Below are positions 47,216-57,766 of a stretch of DNA of 64,000 nucleotides, piece by piece. The position numbers were made by a program, and so were the translations under genes. Numbering within the stretch: position 1 is the first letter of the stretch; the number at the start of each line of letters is the position of its first letter. The notes below the pieces were generated by a model. The model was given only the letters and a program-made list of their open reading frames with translations, had not been told where the DNA came from and did not search any database. Origin of the DNA: Deuterostichococcus epilithicus (Eukaryota > Chlorophyta > Trebouxiophyceae > Prasiolales > Stichococcaceae); contig JAVTLE010000014.1 of the NCBI GenBank assembly GCA_033439295.1, positions 4,092,001 to 4,156,000 on the forward strand. The letters run 5' to 3'.

Positions 47216-50200
47216 TATAACTGTGTGTGCGCAGCTTCCACCACCATCTCCTCAGCTGTGCGCCAGGGCTCAATAAATGCCCTGAAAGGGTCTATCATCC
47301 CGCGGTGGGCTGGGCCTGCGAGCAGGCGCAGCCCACCGTCAGGAGACGGCTTCCTTCTAATCATTGCCAGCTGTGCTACGGTGAGTCCAGCTAGCTACGC
47401 TGCTGCTGTCACCTCGTGCGCTGACCTCAGCGCAGGAAGCGCCCAGAGACTGACCAATTTCAGCCCGTTTTGACAGTAGTCATTGAGGTGGCTAACAGCA
47501 GCAGAAGAGTGCAGATTCAAGGAGCTCTCTGTTTGCTGACAAGATTCACGCAGAGGGTGCAGAAGACCACCTGCAGCAATGATGTGGCCGTGCTGCTCGT
47601 TGCCGGCGAGGTCGAACTGGCCGGGGACGGTGTGCGGGTTGTTCTCGGGAGTGATCGGCGGCAGCAGCTTGTCGGCGCCGGCCTGACTCTTGGTAGCCTG
47701 CACGACAGGAGGCCAGGACAAGTGAACAATCCTTGGATGTTCATCTATGAGAAGTAAAGAAGGTCGGGCACACGAGAAATTGCAGTGACGCAACAGAGCA
47801 TCCATGAGAGGACAAGGGACGGACCTGCTTCGCCAGCTTGGGCAGCAGCTTTGGCCAGTCCTCAAAGCCGTCAGCCATCTCGTCATACCCTAGAAACAAA
47901 ACAACAACGGTGTCTCTTCACTGGGGAGTCACTGCAGTCTGCAACAAGAATACCACAGGAGTGCGCAAAGCATTTGCCAATTCGTCAGCGCAACTGCATA
48001 TAAACGCCGTAAACGTTGCAAGTTCGGCAGTCAGGGTACACTGCAAGGAAGCTGTACCTGTAGGCTTATTGATTCTGCCCCCCAATCCATCTGGGAAGAA
48101 GGCGCCCTTGCCATCCGGCGCGCCCCGCGTCACGATGTTGATCACCTGCGCGACAAGCCTACCCATCAAGAGACACACACCCAATTGCAGCGAGTGAATT
48201 GATGTATCTAGAGCAGATCAGCTTGCAAAAGATCAAGTTTTTGAAGACACAGAGAAACTGTTCCATACCTGGAGGGGTGTCCGGTTGAAGGTGATGCCCC
48301 GGATGTCCGTCTGCGGCAGCAGAAATTCCATTGCAGCAAAAGAACATTCAGTGGCGACTTCTTTTCGGCACCAGCTGCAGAAACCATCTCGAAGCTGTGT
48401 GGTGTCGAGCTGCTGCGGGCAATGAGTCAGCACTGTTGAGCAGCAAATTGCTCAACAAATTGCGCACCGGCACCATGTTGACGGCGTCGGCCGGCACGGC
48501 AATGTGGCGGGGGTCAGTGTTGACCAGACCCTGGTCTGTCAGCCTGGCGCATCACACACAACCTCGTCAGCTGCCACACCCAGCTTCAACACATTGCCAT
48601 CCACTTGCCGGCGCCCTTGCGCACAACGCAGCAGACTCGTTCATGTGATGGTTGATGAGGCGCCACAGTAACGGGCAGACATCAGCCCGCTGTGCGGTGC
48701 GCCCCGTGTGAGCACTGCGGAGGAGGAGCGAGCAGAGGCAAAGGTGGAAGATGCGCACGGGGGACCGTCCAAGCGGTCGCGCATGGCGGACAGGCGGGCA
48801 AACACCTGCTGCACCGTCTCGCCTGGAGGTGCAGCAGGGTCGGGCGGTCAGCAAATAGCTCACAAGAAGCATGATTGCGCTCTGGTGGACGGCAGCAGGG
48901 AGATGCGACAGCGCGCTGTCATATAACGCTGTCACACAGGTCAGCCGGCTGGTCGGTGTCAGGACGCAGCCATACCGAACGGCTCGACGATGTTAGTGCG
49001 GCGCTGCCACAGCAGCATGCGCTGCAGCAGGAACACACGCACGTCAGAATGTTGTGCACTTTTTCGAGCAGGCAACGTGTGGTAGAACATGGTTGAGGGT
49101 GGCTCGGGGCATTGCGGTCGTCACAATCATGCGGGCAACCAGGTGGTGCATCGGGAAGCAGGAGCAGATGCTGCAGCACCTCCATCGTGGCAAAAGCCGT
49201 TGCAGAGGTGGCGAGGCCGGCAACAGAGGTGGCAAGAACAGGGTTGCCTGCACCACACGCAAGCGCACTCTCTCTCAATCCATCAGTTGGGCAGGGCTCG
49301 TTAGGGAGGTTGCTGTATATGCAACACAACCTCCATGGCCGTCAAAGTGCGTCGACAGCAAAAGCAGTCGCTACGCACCCAGGATGCCTGCCAGCCCCTT
49401 GTTGCCCGTGGCGCCGTTCTCCTCCAGCGACAGTTGCGAGATCAGGAATGTCTCATCGTTCAGGAAAGGGTCTGTGAGGGGGTGCACAGGCGAAAAGTGT
49501 CAGTAACCGGCGGGACAGCGGCAAAGCATCCACAACCTAAGGCACAAGTAGGCCACATAGCTGCCTTGCTGATACGTGTGTCCTGCTGTACACAGCTAGA
49601 GCGGCCGGCCAGAGCCCACATCCTGCTCACCGAAGTCTTTGCCGAACTTGTCCTTGATGGTGACGCCCTTTGGCAGCTGGTAGGCCTCCGCAAAGTACTC
49701 GTTGAAACCACCTAGAGAGCGCCATGGACCATCAGCCTCACTCAGCTGTCAAGGCAGCAGAGCTCTACAGGCAGCGGGTCAGCAGGAAAGCTCTACAGGC
49801 AGCGAGTATCCAGACAATCGTCACATGCAAGACCCATTGCCGGCTGGAGAGCAGACGGCCATTGGGCATGTACCCACCGATAAGGTCGATCTTGGGGCAG
49901 GGGAGGGTGCTGCCTGCCTGACGCGTGAACAGCGCATGGCCCTGTGGCAAAGATCAGGCGCACCATTCAACGCCAGCCTGCTGCTTGGTGCACGGGAGGG
50001 TGAGAATTGGAGCACAACTAGCGCAGCACAGGCCGTCGAATAGGAACAACTGAGTCCTGAGGGGTCAGCTGATTGTACCAGCTGGCGAGGCGCACCTGCT
50101 CGGAGAGGGCGATCTCCTGGGCGAAGGGCAGCACATCCGGCGACAGGTTGGCCTTGCGGGCGCCGATTGGTACCGGGCCTGAGGTCGAATGGGTTCCCAT

Positions 50201-51067
50201 CAAACGTTGCAAAGCGACGATCACAGCAGCGGTCCCGTCGTTGAAGGCAACGGACGCGGTTGATGTTAGCAATGAGTGTGTGAGGCAAACATCACCCACC
50301 GCCCATGCTCAGATTCTTGAAGAAGCCGTGGCCAAAGGCGCCATACGTGTCGAACTGCCCCTCGAGGCACTCGACGTTTACCAGGAAGCTGCATAGCGGC
50401 ACAGAGTGTGCAGATGAGACCCTACGAAGAAATCGGTATGAATAGCAGGTCTTCAAGTCAGATGCATGCCGTCAGCAGGCACTTCCACAGGCAGCTGAAG
50501 CAGACTCCAGATCCTTACTCGATGATGTCGCGGTCAGTCCACCCGTTGCGGGCTGCCTGGGCAGCTGCGGCAGGTGAAATGGAGTCAGAGCTCTGATGGT
50601 GGCTATCGCCAAGATGCCATGCTGAGCAGTGAGCTGAGGACAGCACGTCGTGGTGCCCACGGGAGTTGCTCAAGCACAGTTAAGTGATGCCAGTGGCGTA
50701 GTCTGCGCCGCGCATCTGCATTCTGGGAGATCAAGACAGTAGACTCGAGACGGAGCGGGAGAAATGCCTACCCCGAACTTCGTGGGCTTGAACCGAGAGA
50801 AGCGAGATGTCGTAAGGCCCGCCCTCATCAGACGACCTAAGGTTGCCAGAGGGCAGCAGCCCCTGCGAAACACAAGAAGCGCATTCAGATATTGCATGTG
50901 GCCATGTGCGTATTTGCAACTGCATTTGCAAGGGCAGACACAAGCAAAAAGCAACGTTGTCCAGGCTGTGATTTTCAGACGTGCCTGGTCTTTGCCGAAA
51001 GGCTGCGCAGCAGCGCTGGACAGCAGCGCCAGCAGCAGCAACGCCACTGCGGAGGCCTGCGCAGGGT
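47216..51067 (-). CDS. Ferritin-like desiccation-related protein, tandem copy 1
   Basis: Homologue of the PCC13-62 desiccation-related family, secreted or vacuolar proteins with a ferritin-like four-helix domain. Main exons, minus strand, approximate: 50995-51067, 50772-50862, 50526-50573, 50309-50392, 50094-50177, 49880-49943, 49637-49709, 49373-49472, 49187-49247, 48975-49024, 48771-48827, 48473-48540, 48279-48309, 48070-48140, 47824-47889, 47577-47701. The first gives a signal peptide (LLLLALLSSAAAQP). Domain blocks are NVECLEGQFDTYGAFGHGFF, MGGGPVPIGARKANL, QEIALSEQGHALFTRQAG (E and H ligand-type pattern), NPVLATSVAGLATSATAF, FARLSAMRDRLD, TDIRGITFNRTPLQ and NIVTRGAPDGKGAFFPDG. A last exon may be 47216 to about 47370 (LAMIRRKPSPDGGLRLL), but its phase was not closed. 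The initiator ATG was not found and probably lies in a short upstream exon. The family is firm; the ends are provisional. Confidence 0.8.
49761..49804. repeat. Direct repeat, period 28, in an intron
   Basis: AGCTCTACAGGCAGCG occurs at 49761-49776 and again at 49789-49804, within the intron of copy 1 that copy 2 lacks. Confidence 0.8.
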
Positions 51068-52110
51068 TGGATTGGGCACCATCAATTATTCGGATGCAGT
51101 GACGTGCTGACGATCACGCCTCTGCGGCTTCTTGCTCAGCGTGACGAGAGCAGATGGACTGGCTAAGATTGCCACAGCGTGGAAATTGGAGTGCGACAGT
51201 AGGAACAGCTGGGGTGGCACCGCCATCATGCCGAGCCCAAGTCTTGCATCAGCATAGCCGGCTGCGACTGTGGAGTGCGCAATGAGATACATGTCAATGA
51301 CCAACCTTGTAACTCAATGTCATGTTGGGGTTCAGGCGAAAGGAGACCTGCACATCGAAACAACCACGTCAGAACCTGCATCGAAGTCACATCGATTGCG
51401 CCAGCGCGAAACCCGGTTATGATTGGCAAGGGAAGCATTGCCAGCTTTGCAAGTTCAGTTGTTGAGTTTGTGCGTCTTTGCAGAGACAGCTTGGCTGCAG
51501 GCCGCCCGTCTTGAGATTGTGGCAAGTGACGCGGTGCACGCAGATGGCCAGTAGGTCAGAGGTGCAGCAGATGCCAAGCTAAAGATTGCGACCAGCGCAC
51601 ACCTCAAAGCCCGTGGAAAGCTGTCTTTAAATCTGCAGAACGAGCGCTCCGCGGATCGCTGCCAAAAGGACAACAAACGGAGCTTGTGTAAACCGACCAG
51701 GCAGTGCAAGGTGCAACCTTTGGACTTGAACGCCTATCGATGACTCGGTCAGCTGAAAAGCGAAAGAAGCTGAGACTGAGGGATGGAGGGGCAGTAACGA
51801 CGTCGTCGACGATTCCCAAATCAAGTCCACAATGCAAGCAGCAGGCGGTGAGAAGCCGATGCACAAGCTTGAAGTTCACAGCAAAATTCAAGCTCAGGAA
51901 TGTTCAACAACCATCCTTCGTTGCCCAGACACGGAGGATGTGGAATGCAGGGCAATGCACAGAATCATTGACACTCCACGTTCTCACGCAAACTTTCGTC
52001 ATGCAATGACTTCCCGTCCTCAACGCACTTGAGCCATACCGGGCAATGCATCTCCTTCGCTGGCTGTCCCAGCTCCCAGGCCGGCGAACATCATTCAGCA
52101 TCAGATTTCT
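51068..52110. other. Spacer between desiccation gene copies
   Basis: It should hold the copy 1 promoter and 5' exon and the copy 2 3' UTR. No other coding block was recognised. Confidence 0.35.
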
Positions 52111-55100
52111 TCAATATATGCTGCCGACCTCGCCCGTGCTGAGCACCTCGAGCTCGGCGCTGCCGCCCGTGAGCAAGGCCTCCAGAAGGTTGGTGTCGCC
52201 GGCGGATTCGCGATCGAGTCCGCGGCGCTTCTGCTCGATGCCGCGCCACTTTGGGCTCTGGTCCACGATGTGGCCGCGTAGGTCTTGTGTGAGTTGGTCC
52301 TCGCCCTGTGGGGTGCAGTAGCATAGCACAGCGCAGCTGGCGTCACAGGCCTGGGTGCTGCAGCATTCAAGCAACCTGCTGAACCGTACTGCAGCTGGGC
52401 ATGCGAGACAATTGCGCCTGTCTCCATCAGTGGTGGGCCCGTGAAGCCGGCGATCGCACGCCTGCTGAGGGTCCCACACAAGCTCACCGGCACAACGGGA
52501 GGGTTGTGATCTGGCGTTATTGGAGGGGGAATTTCCCCCACATCCTGAGTGCGCGCCTATGCTTTGGACAGCAGCAGTGGAGCAGCCAGCCAAGCGCACC
52601 GACAAGAAATGCAGAGAAAGGTTGCACACACACACATCACTGATCTTGACCAAGGAAGTCTTGTGAATGGCGCAGATAGCACTTGCACACACAGGGCGGC
52701 ACAAACTATGCTGTGACCTGTGAGAGCAAGACTTAGATTTTCATCGCGCACCGCCTCGGTCACAGTAGCGGGGAAGGGGAACTGCATGCCGAGTGCGGGA
52801 CCAAGGTTCAGCACATATTAACGACCCGAATTTGAGACCAAAATTGCACACAGGTGCATGCCAAGTGGGACCCACCTCTTCGTAGCCGTCTGCCAACTTG
52901 TCAAACCCTGAGAACAGACACGGGCTATGTTGTCGCATACTCGAGCATGTGCTGCAGCAGCACGAAAGCACTTGCAGCTTGTGACCGTGCACGCACACTG
53001 CACACTCAGAAAGCTGATTTGATGAGGTCATGGCTCTGGCGTCGCACCGGCGGGCTTGTTGATGCAGCCTGAAAGAGAGAGAAGAGATACTTTGCACCTT
53101 TCCAGCCTCACTCAGGCTGATGAGGGTTGAGGCAGAACATAAATCTGAAGACTCGTCCATTTGACTTGCTGCAATATTTCCCACTACATCGTCATACGAT
53201 ATCATGTTGACACGCTGCCAACCATATAATAGCCATCAAAATTGATACCTGAGAAGCCCTGAGGGAAAAAGGCACCCTTGCCGTCGGGGTTGCCCAGCGT
53301 CAGGATGTTGATCAGCTGCTGAGGCGCGCGGTTGAAGGTCAGGCCTACGGCAAGCAGGGTACGCTCAGTTTTCCATTCCTGCGGCCTCGCACCAAGGCAG
53401 CAGATGGTGGGTTCTGGAAGCATTCCACGGCAGCAGACCCCGCACTTGCCTCTTACGTCTGTGGGTATCAGATTTACCTGATCACCGACGGAGGCTAGGC
53501 GTGATCAGACCATCGCACTTCACACTTTAGAATCAGGTTCAATCATGAACGAACAAGGTTCAATCATGAATGAACATCACGTTCATCTGATCAGGTGATC
53601 ACATGCTTGTAGGGAACGTTGATGAAGCGCGGGTCTGTGTTGATAAGCCCCTATGGCGTATGTTAAGGTAATAAAGGTTAGCCACGTGCAGTGGGCACCA
53701 ACGTGTCGAATCTGACAGAAAGCCTCGATGCAAACAGGCCTGCTTTGCAACATATTTCAAGCGCACTCATGCACTAGACGGCGGCCAACCAAGCGCCGGA
53801 ATGTGTTTTGGGTACCGCACCACCGCACCTGGTCCGTGATCTGCAGCATGGCAACCAGCAGCAGCCACAATGATGAGCTTTTTGTTGCAATGTGCGTGAG
53901 CAGACTGAAGAGCAAAGAGGTGCAGCGCGTTCTACATTGGACAGTCGCCCGAAAAGATCCCCCGGGCCTATCAACCGAAATCCAACAGCACACCGGCGGG
54001 CCGTCCAGGCGGTCGCGCAGAGCCGAGATACGAGCAAACACCTCCTGCGTGCCACAGAATTGGGAGGAAGCTTACGAACCTTCCACTGATGGCACGCCCA
54101 GCCAGTGCTGGTGGCACAGCAGCCAAGGGCATCGTGTGCGCCTCTCACCAGGACTGTCTCGTTGAAGGGGTGCACAGTCTCTCTGCGGCGCTGCCACAGC
54201 AGCATGCGCTGCGAACATACAGATGTGGCAGAGCTTCGAGTGATTTCGTCAGCTTAACAGCATCGGCTGAATTGCCTTCAGCATGGACCACTCTGCAGCC
54301 ACGAGTTGACCAGGCGTGTATGGCGCAAGCCGAACGAAAGCGGCACGACAGATGGTGTGGCAGACAGCACGAGAAACACTTGGGACGAGGCAGCCAGGCG
54401 GGCTGTTTCGCCATCGAGCACAGCCTCCATAGTCGGGGACACTGCCACGAGGTGCCAGGCAGGTGAAAGTTTCTTTCTGTTCGTTCACCTCGACGGCGGC
54501 GAAGGCGGTGGCAGCAGTTGCCAGGCCAGCAACCGACGTGGCCAGCACAGGGTTTGCGAGCAGGCCAGACAGCCCCTTATTGCCTGATGACACATTTAAC
54601 CAAAATTCAATTGGAAGAATCAGTCGCAACACATGAACACCGCCAGCACCAAGCAGCCTTATGCAAGCGTACTATGTGAGTGCACAAAGAAACGGCACAG
54701 TGGCCACAAGACGTAAGTGAAGTTACGAGCCTGTGGCGCCATTCTCCTGCGTATTGACACACATGTGCAGATTCAGCCTCATGTGGATCGAGCAACAGCA
54801 ACAACAGGGCTGTGTCACATCTCGAGGCTGACTGCTCTCCATCCAAACATGCCGCCAGCTCCATACAAGGTTCTCGCCTCGAGGGTCAGCATGGAGATGA
54901 GGAAGCTCTGGTCGTCTCTGAAAGGGTCTGAACGAACACACCACACCCTGTCAGTCGCTTGACAGACCTGCGCATCCCCTCGTCTGCTTCGCTGCGCAAC
55001 CCGCCGACATACATGCACAAGCAGAGGTGCGCACCAAAGGCCTCCCCAAAGCGCGTCGCGACCGTCTCGTGCTCGGGGAGCTCGTATGCGGCGGCCATGA

Positions 55101-56475
55101 AGAGTTGGAAGCCGCCCTCGATGTCAATGACCGGGCAGGGAGCGAGGGACCCAGCCTGGCGGGTGAACAGCGCATGTCCCTGCGGTCCCGCACGGATTTA
55201 TGCCGTCAGGGACAGGTGCTGCGAGATTCACGCTGCATGGCTTGTGGTTGACCACCTCCCACTGTGCAGTGCACACTCTGCAGACGAGGTGCCTGACAGA
55301 CGACGCATGTTGCTGCCACTGGTCCGGTGCCGCAGTGTCGGCTCGCCTGTTCGGACAGCGCAATCTCCTCGACGAAGGGCAGCACATCCTTGCTCAGGTG
55401 GGCCTTCCGCACGCCAATCGGCTCAGGCCCTGTGTTTGAAAGTAGCCCAACAGTGCATCAGCAAGGTGGTTTCAGATCTGATGCTGATCCGCGCTCACAT
55501 GTACATGCCATGCGAAGCAGGATGAAGCTCAGTCACCTCCAAGACTCAGGTTTGCGAAGAACCCATGACCGAGCGCTCCCCAGGAATCAAACTGCGCAAC
55601 GTCATGCTTTGTTATAATAAAAGCCAAGCCAAACTCGGCTCGAGCCTTCCCTGATGGTTTTCCCACGCACCTGACCCTCCAGGCACTCCACATTGACTGC
55701 AGATCCAACATCATGATCATCAACCATATCAGTTCTGGCTGCAACCATGTGATACAGTCGTGGTGGACGGAGGGCACTGAAATGCAGTGTATGTCACAGT
55801 GTTGCAACCGAATTTTGTACTGCTGCTGCACCCAGGAAGTCGATGATGTCTCTGTCAGTGTAATCGTTTTTTGCCAACTGAGCGCCTGGTCGCCAAACAC
55901 AGCTGCATCTGAGTGTGATCACTAGACTGAAATGGCACCAGATGCTCTTGCTGAGATGCACCATATATGACACTGCGCATCTGCCCAAGCAAGCTGGCGG
56001 AGAGTACCTCGAATCTCGTTGGCCTGCGATCGAATTGCAGCATATTTAGTTCTTAATGCGCAGTGGCAGGCATGAAACATGCGAACCACCCCGCCGGCAC
56101 ATTCACCGCTCACACGCATCCAATCAGGTGTTAGCAGGATCAAAACTGTACGAGACCTCACGAAGCATGACCGAGCTGATCGTGAATGGTAGAAGAGGAC
56201 CATCAACATGTCACCTGAACATCGAGCAGATGCAGGTCGTACGGACCCCCTTTGTCCATCGTGCGCAGGTTGCCCAGCGGCAACAGACCTGATGCAGCAG
56301 CCACACAAAGCAGAAATCACCTCACGAGTTTTATACGTGTTTCGCGACGAACAAGTGATGTAGTCAGCCGTTTGTGACACTGTCTTCCTTGGCCAGGCTC
56401 AAAAGGTTGGCAGATGGAGCCGCCGATGGCAGATGACGCCACCACTGCCAGCAGCAGGCAAGCTGCCTGCGGCAT
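52111..56475 (-). CDS. Ferritin-like desiccation-related protein, tandem copy 2
   Basis: Paralogue of copy 1. Exons placed with phase: 56215-56288, 56008-56023 (16 nt), 55832-55885, 55672-55697, 55537-55591, 55347-55429, 55035-55179, 54878-54927, 54731-54746 (16 nt), 54489-54583, 54149-54208 and about 54002-54044. Further exons cover 53620-53240, 53050, 52890, 52800, 52540-52490 and a last exon about 52111-52306. Exon 1 starts at ATG 56475 with a signal peptide (MPQAACLLLAVVASSAIG). Domain blocks are GGPYDLHLLDVQ, NDYTDRDIIDF, GALGHGFFANLSLGG, PEPIGVRKAHL, EEIALSEQGHALFTRQAG, RMLLWQRRRETVHPF, FARISALRDRLDG and LINILTLGNPDGKGAFFPQG. Several donors look like GC (55347, 54878, 54731, 53450). The exon 1 donor has no evident GT. 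Two 16-nt micro-exons are unusual. C-terminal residues (GSAELEVLSTGEVGSIY) differ from copy 1. Confidence 0.84.
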
Positions 56476-57766
56476 GGCATGCCACATCAGTGGCGAATTG
56501 GTCACGCAGTCATTGCGCATGCAATGGCCTGACAATCGCCAATTGCATTGTGTAACGTGCGTCACTGCCGGTGCATACCTCGATAAGTGCAGCAGCATGC
56601 GCACCTTGTGGGCGAGCCGCATCCTGGTGAGTATGGCTGATGCAGGTGAGTTTCGCCCGCACAACGTCTCTGTGTGTGAACTGCTGCGCACGCCATGAAA
56701 CCAGTCTTGGACAGAAGCTGCAGTCAGTCGAGAGTGCCTGGGCGACAGTGGCATTGGCAGCAGCGCAGGCCGCAGTGTGCATGAACAACACCGACTGCGC
56801 TGCGCATTTGGCGCTCTACTAAGGGTTGTCCCTCCAGCTTCATATGAAAGGCATGGAGAAACTACCTCGGGAACAGCCCTCGGCTTGCTTGACCAGCTGT
56901 CGAGGCTCTCGCTTCAAGTTCACTGGTAAGTGTCAGTGCTCGTATTGGCGGTTAGAGCTCCAACGAGGTGCAACATCAATGCTGCTGAATATCCTGGCCA
57001 GGGTTGACCAGGACCATGGTCTGACCAGATGCCACGTGTGCGGACGCTGTGTCCCTGCGATCTGGACATCACACTTCTTGTACACAGGGTCTCACACCTG
57101 CAACTACATCTGCAGCATCTGTGACCGTTTAATTTTCCGCCGCTGTGCATGTCATCCGAGATGGACTCGTCTTCTGAGGCGACGTGAGACCCGGCGGCAG
57201 AGGAGGGTTCTTTGCTGTAACGCAGCCTGATAGCCGCGCGCGGTTTTATATAGTTGGATAGTTGGTGAGGAGCTGTGGGCCTCTAGCGTAATTCATCTTC
57301 TCTGGGAGAGGGCCGGGCAGCTCTCAGCGTCCAATCAAGCTGAACAACGCGAAATGCCTAGCAGACCCTTGCCTTCTCGTAGTTTAATCGATTATTTACT
57401 AGACTTGGCTAGCACGAAAGAGCTACGGCGAGAACATCATTCCACTCAGCAATCAAATCCCTAAGAACGGCGCTACAGGTTCGCATCCTCTCTGCATGAT
57501 GCCGACCCAAAGCGTGCCCCACCAACTTTGTCGACACGTCGAAGTGCAGCACTCACTCAGTTCCTGTCACTGCGTCCGACTGCTGGGTCCGTGGCGTGGG
57601 CACCACCAGACAGCTCAGGCCGGTGCCAGGCCGAACGGCTCCGTCCAGTTTCGGGGAGGCCGCTACTATGGCGTGCAAAAGCTGCTGATGGGCTGCGGGC
57701 GCACGGCGCAAACCTTGCGTCGCCTGCTGCCCATGCCAGCATGTTGAGCGGGCACGCTTTGGAGAC
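56476..57766. other. Desiccation copy 2 promoter / E2 3' region
   Basis: Part of this (about 57220-57440) is notably AT-rich. A plus-strand ORF at 56826-57230 with several cysteines shows no splice or family support. No other feature was recognised. Confidence 0.35.

Noticed and set aside
54000-54044. GC donor at GACG|GCCCGC in desiccation copy 2
   Set aside because: A GT donor a few bases on (CCG|GTGTGC) keeps phase with the next exon, so it was not counted as GC-AG.
56826-57230. Cys-rich plus-strand ORF (CHVCGRC, CNYICSIC)
   Set aside because: Looks finger-like, but spacing matches no family I know, there is no splice or neighbour support, and it lies in a promoter-like gap.
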